From: Sphingobacterium sp. SGG-5
GTDB lineage: Bacteria; Bacteroidota; Bacteroidia; Sphingobacteriales; Sphingobacteriaceae
Assembly (NCBI RefSeq): GCF_011043525.1
Contig: NZ_JAAKGO010000002.1
Span: 62,001-126,000 of the forward strand
DNA: 64,000 nt
Direction of reading: 5' to 3'
Shown: piece by piece, positions 35,866 to 44,284 of the stretch
How positions within the stretch are numbered: the first letter of the stretch is position 1
Layout of the letters: every line of letters starts with the position of its first letter
Notes under the pieces: model-generated
Database searches by the model: none
Seen by the model: only the letters and a program-made list of their open reading frames with translations
What the model was told of the DNA's origin: nothing
Made by a program: the position numbers and the translations under genes

Positions 35866-36945
35866 TTGTCGACAACAGCCTCATACAACGATTTTGCGAT
35901 AATATTGACTTGGCCAGACGCAACTATCCGAGGGGACGAACAGTGGATGATGTTTTTCAAAAAAATCGGTATAGTCAAGAATCTCAATTTCAAGGTTGGA
36001 CACACGGGAATCGTTATCATCAACCACCATAATGGTGAAATGCTTTTCTACGACTTCGGACGGTATATTACGCCAAGAGGCTTCGGACGGGCCCGTTCAA
36101 AATTTTCGGATCCCCTGTTGGAAATCAAAACGAAAGCAAAAATCAGTGATAGCAAGATTCAAAACTTAGAAGAGATCGTTGCTCACTTCGAGGAATTGAA
36201 ACCCTTTATGTATGGTGAAGGAAAGTTGTATTTCTCTATTGTCGAAGGTATCAACTTTGAAAAAGCGAAGCAATATGGTGATGACTGCGTTATTCAGGGC
36301 ACTTATCCTTATGGAGCAGTGGCACGCAATAACAACAATTGTTCGCGTTTCATCACGCGGATGTTGTTAAAGTCTTCCCGGCAATTTCACTTTTGGCATG
36401 GCCTCAATCTGCCCGAAACCATCAAATCCAGTCCGATAAGTAATATTGTGAATGCGTCTACGAAGCGAATAGTTTATTCCTACCTGCCCCAGGAGGGGTT
36501 AAAGTGTTTCCGAATGAACAGGTGGCAATCTCTCTTATTCTTGATAAAACAACTTGGCGACAACGTAAAAACAAAAAAAGCCAATCTTCTTCCCACGGAT
36601 CAGATTATCGGTGCGGTAAAGTTCAAGTCAAAACCTATAAATATACCTGCAGATGCGACGTACCTCGGCGGGGTTAGTGATGGGGCGTGGTATATAGGGC
36701 ATTACGACGAGGATAATGAACTATTTACGATTAAACGTTTTACGAGCTATGGCCGATTGGAATATGTTGTCCAAGGTACAGCTTCTGCACCTTTCAATGC
36801 CCAAGAACCCTGGACTATAACGTATGATAGCCATCTTCTTTTTACCCACATTGACCAAAACGGTGTAAAAATAAGAATTGATCATAACGCACAACTCCCT
36901 ATGGAGGGATATCAATACGAATACATTAAAGAACGATATGCTTAG
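35866..36945 (+). CDS. DUF6695-like protein with a possible permuted papain-like (LRAT/YiiX) fold
   Basis: 359 residues. The start is TTG at 35866, 10 bp after the Lrp stop; the next in-frame ATG codons (residues 27-28) would cut into the FAIILTWPDATIRG segment that looks conserved. KVGHTGIVIINHHNGEMLFYDFGRY, then further on NNNNCSRFITRML, gives the order His ... Asn-Cys that characterises LRAT and YiiX-type, circularly permuted NlpC/P60-like proteins. The C-terminal 100 residues (VSDGAWYIGHYDEDNELFTI) may be a separate beta-rich domain. No signal peptide. Its stop overlaps the ung stop. The DUF assignment is from memory of the family pattern. Confidence 0.75.
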   Translation: MSTTASYNDFAIILTWPDATIRGDEQWMMFFKKIGIVKNLNFKVGHTGIVIINHHNGEMLFYDFGRYITPRGFGRARSKFSDPLLEIKTKAKISDSKIQNLEEIVAHFEELKPFMYGEGKLYFSIVEGINFEKAKQYGDDCVIQGTYPYGAVARNNNNCSRFITRMLLKSSRQFHFWHGLNLPETIKSSPISNIVNASTKRIVYSYLPQEGLKCFRMNRWQSLLFLIKQLGDNVKTKKANLLPTDQIIGAVKFKSKPINIPADATYLGGVSDGAWYIGHYDEDNELFTIKRFTSYGRLEYVVQGTASAPFNAQEPWTITYDSHLLFTHIDQNGVKIRIDHNAQLPMEGYQYEYIKERYA

Positions 36946-37616
36946 GCCAACTTCCAATCGATAGGCTCCTTTCCTTGCCCAGCAAGATAGATGTTGGCCT
37001 GAGAGAAATGCTTACAACCGAAGAAACCGCGATGGGCAGACAATGGGGAAGGGTGTACAGATTTAAGTACAAGGTGTTTACTATGATCGATCAGCATAGC
37101 TTTCCGTTGTGCATAAGCACCCCACAACAAGAAAACAACGCCTTCTCTATCTGCCGAGATCCGGGCTATAATGCTGTCGGTAAATTGTTCCCAACCGTGT
37201 CCTTGATGGGAAGCCGCTTCATGAGCACGAACAGTCAGGGTCGCATTCAGAAGGAGCACACCTTCTTTAGCCCATTTTGTCAGATCGCCCGAAACAGGTA
37301 TCTGGAAACCCGGGATATCTGTCACGAGCTCAGCAAAGATATTACGCAGCGACGGCGGATGGGCAATTCCATCCGGTACCGAAAAGGATAATCCGTGCGC
37401 TTGCCCCACATTATGATAGGGATCCTGTCCTAAGATGACAACTTTTATCTGATCAAAAGGAGTCAGGCGAAAGGCATTAAAAACGAGATCCTGCGGTGGG
37501 AAAACATGCCCTCTGCTCCGCTCCTGCTGTATGAAAGTCGATAGCCGCTTCATGTAATCCTGCTCAAATAAAGGCCCTAGGATAGGTGCCCAACTCTCAT
37601 CATATTTTTTTCCCAT
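36942..37616 (-). CDS. ung: Uracil-DNA glycosylase
   Basis: Removes uracil from DNA as the first step of base-excision repair. 224 residues from ATG 37616; the TTG at 37652 is rejected. Motif A GQDPYHNVGQAHGLSFSV (catalytic Asp 65) and the DNA-intercalating loop VHPSPLSAHRGFFG are intact, with LLLNATLTVR and VVFLLWGAYAQ. Convergent with the DUF6695-like gene: the stop codons overlap. Confidence 0.97.
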   Translation of the reverse strand: MGKKYDESWAPILGPLFEQDYMKRLSTFIQQERSRGHVFPPQDLVFNAFRLTPFDQIKVVILGQDPYHNVGQAHGLSFSVPDGIAHPPSLRNIFAELVTDIPGFQIPVSGDLTKWAKEGVLLLNATLTVRAHEAASHQGHGWEQFTDSIIARISADREGVVFLLWGAYAQRKAMLIDHSKHLVLKSVHPSPLSAHRGFFGCKHFSQANIYLAGQGKEPIDWKLA

Positions 37617-38071
37617 ACTTCCAAAAATACATTTTTTACATTTCTTCGTCAACTAAGTCGACCAAACCAGGTCAATCGGATCTTGCGTTATGCAGGTAGC
37701 ACAAGCTCTCCGTTTGGCTAAAATGCCGCCAATGTTGCATCAGCCCCTCTACCACCAGCGCAAACCCTGATGCCTGCTGAAGCAGTAGCCAGATGCGGGT
37801 TGCAGGAGGAAGCACTACCATTGTAGCATCTGGGTACAGCGGCGAGTTTATGGATCAATGTTTGTTTTTAATTGTATCCATGAGTTCACTTCGTTCAGTT
37901 TTTGCCTATCTTTTTTGCGGAAAAAAAGTAGGGCCATGTCGCGGCAGCGACGGAGAGGATGAGCGGTGGCAAAAAAAATGATGAAGACCCGACTGCCCTG
38001 GACCAAACAACGTTATTGTATATGAATGGAAATTTAGCTATTTTTGCACTTCTGAATTAACACGAAATAAC
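37617..38071. other. Intergenic region, 455 bp, with repeat-like segment and no gene seen
   Basis: The left part is the ung leader. From about 37868 to 37920 there is a segment (TTTTAATTGTATCCATGAG, then TTCACTTCG) resembling one at about 17007-17055, followed by TTTTTTGCGGAAAAAAAGT and a G/C-rich stretch (TGTCGCGGCAGCGACGGAG). A promoter for the next gene lies at 38039-38046. An open frame of 62 codons (37793-37981) has no coding character. Confidence 0.6.
38039..38046 (+). promoter_or_regulatory. Candidate promoter of the 38072 gene
   Basis: TATTTTTG fits the -7 consensus TAnnTTTG, with TTATTG about 20 bp upstream as a weak -33 element. It ends 25 bp before the ATG, a normal leader length. 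Confidence 0.55.
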
Positions 38072-38611
38072 ATGTCAAATATCGTCCGCATCATATTAAG
38101 CTCCCTTCTGCTTATCGGCACAGTAGCCTTGTTTTGGTTTGGTCACTGGGGTTGGGGTATTTTAGGTATTTTACTTACAATCTTAGCTTGGGTTACCGTA
38201 TTTTTTAACGAAAACATGCTTATTGCACAGTGGTTTTTCCGCAAACAAAATGTTGCAAGTGCTGAAAAATGGTTAAAGAAAATCAAAAGTTACGAGAAGC
38301 AGTTGATTTCGGCACAACATGGTTATTATCACTTGCTATTGGGACTTATCGAGTCACAACGTGCCCCTATGCAATCTGAAAAATTCTTTAGAAAAGCTTT
38401 ATCCTTGGGTTTGCACATGGACCACAATGTGGCTTTAGCAAAACTCAGCCTGGCAGGTGTAGCCATGGCCAAACGCAATAAGCGTGAAGCGGAAAAGCTA
38501 TTACAGGAAGCAAAAAGAGCCGATAAAAATAAACTTCTGGCTGATCAGATCAAAATGATGAAAGATCAGATGGGACTGATGGATAAGCAGCAGTTCCGCT
38601 ATTCCAGATAA
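38072..38611 (+). CDS. Inner-membrane protein with TPR-like cytoplasmic domain
   Basis: 179 residues: two adjacent membrane segments (IILSSLLLIGTVALFWFGHW and ILGILLTILAWVTVFF, about 5-45), then helical repeats of TPR type (QHGYYHLLLGLIESQRAP, SEKFFRKALSLGL, AKLSLAGVAMAKRNKREAEKLLQEAKR). No family name known to me; likely a protein-interaction scaffold at the membrane. Single gene. Confidence 0.82.
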   Translation: MSNIVRIILSSLLLIGTVALFWFGHWGWGILGILLTILAWVTVFFNENMLIAQWFFRKQNVASAEKWLKKIKSYEKQLISAQHGYYHLLLGLIESQRAPMQSEKFFRKALSLGLHMDHNVALAKLSLAGVAMAKRNKREAEKLLQEAKRADKNKLLADQIKMMKDQMGLMDKQQFRYSR

Positions 38612-38688
38612 GTGAAAGAATTCCGTTTTTTATTCCCGCTACCCAACGAATCACATATAGGGTTGGCATCGATTTTATCACATGAGAT

Positions 38689-40554
38689 TCAATTTATGAC
38701 GCCTACCCGAAATAATTTGGAATGTACAGCGTAATAAAGATATCCATCTTCTTTTACTTCCGCAAAACGGACTCCTACTAAAGACGGGTGTTGGTCTAAA
38801 ACAGTCACTTCATTAATGGACGGATCTATACATAGTAACCTCCCATTACGCGTATCCACTCCATAGACCAGCCCATCCTGCCCTAATGTTTCACTTAATT
38901 TGATTCTCACGATATTGCCGTCCGGGTGTTTGACCGCTATCTTTTTTACAATTTTTCTATTTATCGGATCAAAAACAAACACTGTATCTCTTGCCGTACC
39001 ATATATTAATCCATTTTTAGCTTGTACAGTTTTTTCATAAGAACCCACACCTGTGAGAGGCTTCCCTTTATAGGTTACTTTCTCGCTTGAAGGATCCCAC
39101 AGAACAATATATGCCTCTTTCTCGGTTGGCTTCGCACTGGAGCCCCCTTTTATTGAAGATGTTAGAAAAAGTTCTCCTGTTTCTTTTACTGCTGTCACAG
39201 ACAGCAAGCTTTGATTCGGCAGAATATCCCTGAAAACCTTAACTTCCAATGATTCCGGATTTACGCGAACCAACGTCCCCCCCAAATACCCCTTGATGGG
39301 CATCGTTGGACTATATATATAACCATCAGGACCAGTTATCAATTGATGTAGCCGCTCTTGTTTCGCTAAGCTATGTAAGTTAGCGACAAATTTTCGATTT
39401 GATGGCTTGCCGTCTTCATTTACCGTAAACGCGTCCACGAATCCTCCAGAATAACTCGCCATAAATAGCTGATTTTTATGAGCGAGAATGTCATATGTTT
39501 GAATACGTCCGCGTGTCAGTATGCCTAAATCCTCTATATTGCCGGTATGTAGGTCATAGGTAAAAATATTTCCAGGCTTCATCCCACTTCCATACAGTTT
39601 ACCATTATAAATATCGCCGATGGCAAAAACTTCACGTGCGGCCGGTTTAAAAGCACTCTCCAGTATTGATCGCATTTTACTCTTTTCATTTTCCAAAACC
39701 AGATTACCCGATCGGTTCAGATATAACGCTCGCGTATCGTGATATAGATTATCTGGGGTAATAACCGCAGCCTTTTGTGTCTTGTTCAGGATAATTGCTT
39801 CTTCTGTGCAGAGAAAAGTTGTCCTTCCTCTTTTACCGTAAACACGTCCATCGGTTGCTTTCCATATCTGTGGTGCACCGTACGTCATCAGATTTTCCGG
39901 AAGAATCTGCTTCTTTTGTCCTGTTTTAGGATTATAAGACCACAATTCTCCATGCTGCATGCCAGTAGCAAAGTACACAATACCCTCAGTATCAGCTTCC
40001 AGATTGATCACGTATTCACTCCCTTTTGAAGAAGACACACGATCAATGACAGTTACCTCTTCTTTCACCGGGTTAAGTACCGAAACTGCTGCCCGGGGAT
40101 ATGTACCCACATAGATTAAACCTTCAGGCGAAACCGTATGGCTACTTTTCATCCAATACTTTGCTTGACTCGTTTCTCCGACCGTTTCTAACTTGTTCAA
40201 ACGAATGTCATATTTGAAAAAACGCCCGGGCTTCCCCGAATACAGATAAATATACTCATCAGAACCTTTAAACAACAGTAGCGCATTTGCTTTCCCATAT
40301 TCAGATAAGTCTACTTCTATAAGCCGACCGTCTTCCATGTGTACTCCTACGAGTGCGTTGCTCTCGGCATCGGTAAATGCGCCCCACGCTATTGGTCCAG
40401 TCACCTCATTTCTGGTGACAAATTCAATGTTCAATGGCACTCTAATGGGCTGCCCCAATTCTTCAAACGCATAAGTTTTTTCTTGTGCAACGCAAAAATT
40501 CCAAAAACTTAAAACGAGTAGGCAGACAGACGACACTATGCCTTTATTTATCAT
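38689..40554 (-). CDS. Secreted beta-propeller protein, function unknown
   Basis: 621 residues with a signal peptide (SVCLLVLSFWNFCVAQ). About a dozen repeated strands follow the pattern GxIYxGTxPxAxVSVLNPVKE, GELWSYNPKTGQ, GNIFTYDLHTGNIEDLG, VFVFDPINRKIVKK, RLLCIDPSINEVTVLD, as in seven- or eight-bladed propellers of the Vgb/PQQ-like type. Some polysaccharide lyases have such folds, but I see no catalytic motif. Last gene of the 38.7-51.7 kb locus, 40 bp after the beta-helix gene, so it may handle the same glycan. Confidence 0.75.
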   Translation of the reverse strand: MINKGIVSSVCLLVLSFWNFCVAQEKTYAFEELGQPIRVPLNIEFVTRNEVTGPIAWGAFTDAESNALVGVHMEDGRLIEVDLSEYGKANALLLFKGSDEYIYLYSGKPGRFFKYDIRLNKLETVGETSQAKYWMKSSHTVSPEGLIYVGTYPRAAVSVLNPVKEEVTVIDRVSSSKGSEYVINLEADTEGIVYFATGMQHGELWSYNPKTGQKKQILPENLMTYGAPQIWKATDGRVYGKRGRTTFLCTEEAIILNKTQKAAVITPDNLYHDTRALYLNRSGNLVLENEKSKMRSILESAFKPAAREVFAIGDIYNGKLYGSGMKPGNIFTYDLHTGNIEDLGILTRGRIQTYDILAHKNQLFMASYSGGFVDAFTVNEDGKPSNRKFVANLHSLAKQERLHQLITGPDGYIYSPTMPIKGYLGGTLVRVNPESLEVKVFRDILPNQSLLSVTAVKETGELFLTSSIKGGSSAKPTEKEAYIVLWDPSSEKVTYKGKPLTGVGSYEKTVQAKNGLIYGTARDTVFVFDPINRKIVKKIAVKHPDGNIVRIKLSETLGQDGLVYGVDTRNGRLLCIDPSINEVTVLDQHPSLVGVRFAEVKEDGYLYYAVHSKLFRVGVIN

Positions 40555-40594
40555 ATTTTTATTCGATTTTCTTAAAAATTTTTAATTTTATAAC

Positions 40595-41812
40595 TCATGG
40601 CTCCCAATCGAAAGGAGGTATTGTGGAGTCAAATATGTTTGTAATATCGACTGTGCCCGTCCATCCTAATGATTCAGCACCATACAATACGCCAGAATTT
40701 ATGGACACATGCTTATCGTAAATTCCATCGTATGAATTGTCTGCAATTCTGATCTTACTTACATCAAGACCAAAATTATCCTTCAAAAGTTTCACTTTTT
40801 CAGGTTTGGTACCATTTTCTAATATTGCACCCTCTTCTGCCGTTAATAGATAGTTGTATTCTGTAGGAGAAAAGCCTGTATGTCTGAATTGAATGGCATA
40901 ACGTGTGTTTTGAAATACGTTGCCCGTAAAGGAATAGTTTACTCCAAAATACTCATCTCCGGGATCAACATCATTATAATTAGGAATAGAAATAAAAGCG
41001 GCACCGATCCATCCTTCATCACGTTTAAAGGTGCAGTTCTTAACCATAGCGAAATCACTTCTATCTCTAAACCGAACATATTCTCCGGTACAATTTTCAA
41101 AATGACAATCAATAACATTAATACGATTGGGACCATATGCATGGTACATCATGTGGGCCCCAGTGCCATTACCAATACGTCTAAATGTACAATTCTTATA
41201 GGTAACATCGGTCGTTCCTTCGTAATGACATCCAGTTGCACCATATTCTGTCCCACGCATGTCGGTCCAAGTACAGTTTTCGATAAGGATATTCTTGGAG
41301 GGAGGAAATCCGCTCGGAGTCCTTACGGCAACCACATAATTTATAGCACCATCCCCCATAAAATGAAAATCACTAAAAGTAATGTTCTGAGCACCGTGAA
41401 AACTAACAAGGGTATTTCTTTTTTCATACCCTGGCAACACGGGGAAATTTACACTTTTCCCACCCCTGAGGATCAGCCGGTGTTCCGGGTGCCCAATCCG
41501 TTCAAAAGCAAGCCCTTTTTCTACATAAGCCCGCTCATAATATCCTTTCACAAATTGAACTTCCACCGGTTTCGATAGAAGCTGTTTACGTATACCGTCC
41601 CAGAAAACAGCTGATAGAAAATCAGCTGCATTCTCTTCCGAACTCCCGTCTCCTATTCCCCGCGGTGACGGAGCTACGTAGTAATGAGCGGAATTTTCCG
41701 TTCCGGGGTTATCTCCACCTGTTTCTATATCCGGATTATCCTTAGCGGAACATCCAGTAAACAAAACAAAACCCAATAAAATATAAGAATTAATTTTTTT
41801 TATAGTCTTCAT
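40595..41812 (-). CDS. Lipoprotein with right-handed parallel beta-helix (pectate-lyase-like)
   Basis: 405 residues from ATG 41812 (three codons inside the longer frame), lipoprotein signal SYILLGFVLFTGC. The N-terminal HYYVAPSPRGIGDGSSEENAA is the usual opening of pectate-lyase-like or chondroitinase-B-like helices; the coils are visible as FSDFHFMGDG, ILIENCTWTDMRG, VTYKNCTFRRIGNG, NVIDCHFENCTGEYVRF, MVKNCTFKRDEG. Conserved Arg/Lys residues could form a lyase site, which would suit a uronic-acid polysaccharide. This is the only candidate glycan-degrading enzyme in the locus. Confidence 0.85.
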   Translation of the reverse strand: MKTIKKINSYILLGFVLFTGCSAKDNPDIETGGDNPGTENSAHYYVAPSPRGIGDGSSEENAADFLSAVFWDGIRKQLLSKPVEVQFVKGYYERAYVEKGLAFERIGHPEHRLILRGGKSVNFPVLPGYEKRNTLVSFHGAQNITFSDFHFMGDGAINYVVAVRTPSGFPPSKNILIENCTWTDMRGTEYGATGCHYEGTTDVTYKNCTFRRIGNGTGAHMMYHAYGPNRINVIDCHFENCTGEYVRFRDRSDFAMVKNCTFKRDEGWIGAAFISIPNYNDVDPGDEYFGVNYSFTGNVFQNTRYAIQFRHTGFSPTEYNYLLTAEEGAILENGTKPEKVKLLKDNFGLDVSKIRIADNSYDGIYDKHVSINSGVLYGAESLGWTGTVDITNIFDSTIPPFDWEP

Positions 41813-41878
41813 CGTATTCATGTATTTTTATAATTTAAATCTTCACTTCTTCTAAACAAGATCGTTGTATTCATAATC

Positions 41879-43057
41879 CTATTCCAAAGGACCGCTAATT
41901 GCCCAAGTAACCAAAGGCTTATCCCGCAATCCCGTATTGCCTCTAAACGTGATCTTTGTCCCGGAACTTACAGGAACAGCAACGTCCCGATCAGTTTCGC
42001 CGATAACAACGATATTCAAGTCTTCGCTGTCCACACCGACCACTCTACCGTCTTCCACACTCTTTACCAACACTTTTCCGAGCGTCCAATTTCTTGGGGT
42101 GCCCGCATCTGGGCGATAGGTGTATGTAAATGCTACATATATGGGTGTACTCGGTTTCATATAAGGATCCAAATTTTTGATTCCCGATGCCAGATCACTG
42201 GTTCCGGTGGCTATGTCAAATTCTTCGGTAATATCTGTCCAGGTAGCGTCACCTATATTCTCCTCGTCATAAACACCGTTAAAATCTGTAGAAACTAAAA
42301 CAGCAAACTGACCCTCTTGGGTTCCATACTGCACTTTTGTTTCAAAGGAAAGCTCAAGCGGATCTTCTACAAAAACCGCCATCTCGGTCTCAAACGGCTC
42401 AAAGTCTGTGTAAAAGGTATCCAAAGCCAATGAATCAGGTTTAAATGCCGAGCGCATTTCAAAACTGCCGCCGTTCGGAAAGTCATACAATATATCAGTT
42501 TCGACGCCCCGAGCAATTGGATGAGTAATTAATTCATTATGTATATTAAGATACTTCACCTCCGAATACAGTAGTGTCTCCTCAGCCGCCGCCAACGACA
42601 ATTCCAATTGATCACCTCTGAGCGACGTTGCTTCCCGAACCAACCGATTAAGCAGTGTCCGATTATATAGCGGACCATACACTTTACCAACAACCGACGA
42701 CAGGACGGAAGTGTTGCCGTCTTTATCATAAAGAAAGACTTCGAACTCATGAGTTTCCTCAGTTAGATCATCAATAATTAACCTAACGGTGTCGACATCC
42801 TCTGTTTTCACCAGATTCCCCAACAACGAATCTTGCCTGTTATTCCAATATACTTTATAGGAAGACACCGAAGGGTCGGACATCAAGAGCCATGAAAGCT
42901 CTGCACGTCGGTCTCCTCCTCTGAGGTGTAATGAATCTGCTTTACCTACATAGGTAATTTCTCCATCTCCGATAAACTGCTTATAATTATCGTCCAATTT
43001 TTTACAGCTCGATACGAAGAATACCAAGACGCATAATATCAAAAATAATCTTTTCAT
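41879..43057 (-). CDS. Surface lipoprotein of the DUF4998 type with DUF5017-like C-terminus
   Basis: 392 residues. Lipoprotein signal (ILCVLVFFVSSC); then KLDDNYKQFIGDGEITYVGKAD and GDRRAELSWLLMSDPSVSSYKVYWNN, the opening of DUF4998 proteins (fibronectin-like domains). The C-terminal half contains VLVSTDFNGVYD and ATWTDITEEFDIATG, as in DUF5017 jelly-roll modules. Sits in the SusE/F-like position, 22 bp after the DUF4959 gene. Probably a glycan-binding surface protein. Confidence 0.85.
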   Translation of the reverse strand: MKRLFLILCVLVFFVSSCKKLDDNYKQFIGDGEITYVGKADSLHLRGGDRRAELSWLLMSDPSVSSYKVYWNNRQDSLLGNLVKTEDVDTVRLIIDDLTEETHEFEVFLYDKDGNTSVLSSVVGKVYGPLYNRTLLNRLVREATSLRGDQLELSLAAAEETLLYSEVKYLNIHNELITHPIARGVETDILYDFPNGGSFEMRSAFKPDSLALDTFYTDFEPFETEMAVFVEDPLELSFETKVQYGTQEGQFAVLVSTDFNGVYDEENIGDATWTDITEEFDIATGTSDLASGIKNLDPYMKPSTPIYVAFTYTYRPDAGTPRNWTLGKVLVKSVEDGRVVGVDSEDLNIVVIGETDRDVAVPVSSGTKITFRGNTGLRDKPLVTWAISGPLE

Positions 43058-43079
43058 GTTTTTCTATTTTAATCCCAAC

Positions 43080-44273
43080 CTAATTTGCCGCCTGTCCCCA
43101 TAAAGTAAGTTCCAACAAACAGAAATACGTCGTACTTCCCCATGTCTCATTTACTTTGTATCGAATATACCGGTACGACTGATCCGTTAACTCAAATTCA
43201 AAATCTTCCCCGTCCACGATCTGTTTCTCATCATCGTCCGTAAGCGGTTCTCCTATCCCTCTTCCCGAAGGTCTCGTCGATTCAAATTCACCCAACAGCG
43301 TCCAATTATCCCAGTTTGGCACGGGGTTATTACTACCCCATATCTCAAAACGTCTTGGTGAGCATGATCCGTACTTCCAGCTATCCGCATGTTGTACCAT
43401 ATGTGTTTTCATACGTCCCAGTAAATATTCCTTGCCCAGGTCAATCGTCACCCAGGTAGGCATACCCGCTTTTTCAGGATAATCCTTATGGTTTTGAAAA
43501 AAATAGCTCGTTCCACCTGTTGTCCAAAGCTGACTCAAAGGCCTGGTATCATACAATGGTTCGTAAAAATCATCTATTAATTCTTCCGCTTTCCACAGAC
43601 TTTTATTCAGCTCTTCTTCATACAAAGGAGTTAATGTACTATAGATCGTATCAGAAATATTTTGCCATTTATCCTGCAGGTAAAATGCAAATTCAGTAGG
43701 CGTAGCCTCCAATCCCCGTACAGCAAAGAGAATATCTTCTGTTTCCGCTCCGGTATAATGTCGGTCATATTCGACCCATGTACCATTATTGTCTTTTATC
43801 AGCGTATAAAATACATATTCCATGTTGAACGCATTCTTAAAGTTCAGTAGTACCCCTCCAAATGTATGTGACGCTTCCACGGTATTGGCGGAAAGCTGTA
43901 TTGGAGGTGTAGTTGGACTGATGTTCACCCGAACCGGAGCAGAACGTTGTTCCGATTTACTGACAGAGTATAACTCCACTTCGTATTCTTTTGCCTTTCC
44001 AAACCCTTCTAACAGCACATAATTTTTGAAACCAGATGATTTAACGACTTTCTTCAATCCTCTGTCATCCGTAAATTCTGCTGCTATATACAACATACCC
44101 GGATCGCTTGGCAAGGTATAGGTCACACGAGCTGCTCCCGGTAAATTTTCGACTTTAACATTTCTGACTTCTGCTGGTGGGCCGAAGCTATCGACCAATG
44201 GCTCATTACTCTTTTGCTCACAGGAAGAGATCAATAAAGCGAATATGACGACTAAAAATTTTATATTTTTCAT
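43080..44273 (-). CDS. Surface lipoprotein DUF4959-DUF5126-DUF5000 (discoidin-like C-terminus)
   Basis: 397 residues from ATG 44273; the GTG at 44291 lies inside the susD end. Lipoprotein signal (VVIFALLISSC). N-terminal DUF4959-like domain (VKVENLPGAARVTYTLPSDPGM), middle DUF5126-like domain (GVLLNFKNAFNMEYVFYTLI), and a C-terminal discoidin-like DUF5000 fold (PTWVTIDLGKEYLLGRMKTHM, RRFEIWGSNN, YRYIRYKVNETWG). Such three-domain proteins follow susD in many Bacteroidota loci and are thought to bind carbohydrate. Confidence 0.88.
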   Translation of the reverse strand: MKNIKFLVVIFALLISSCEQKSNEPLVDSFGPPAEVRNVKVENLPGAARVTYTLPSDPGMLYIAAEFTDDRGLKKVVKSSGFKNYVLLEGFGKAKEYEVELYSVSKSEQRSAPVRVNISPTTPPIQLSANTVEASHTFGGVLLNFKNAFNMEYVFYTLIKDNNGTWVEYDRHYTGAETEDILFAVRGLEATPTEFAFYLQDKWQNISDTIYSTLTPLYEEELNKSLWKAEELIDDFYEPLYDTRPLSQLWTTGGTSYFFQNHKDYPEKAGMPTWVTIDLGKEYLLGRMKTHMVQHADSWKYGSCSPRRFEIWGSNNPVPNWDNWTLLGEFESTRPSGRGIGEPLTDDDEKQIVDGEDFEFELTDQSYRYIRYKVNETWGSTTYFCLLELTLWGQAAN

Positions 44274-44284
44274 AATTTTATTTT

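Noticed and set aside
37793-37981. Small plus-strand gene of 62 codons
   Set aside because: Low-complexity intergenic sequence, no coding-like composition, no promoter at suitable distance.
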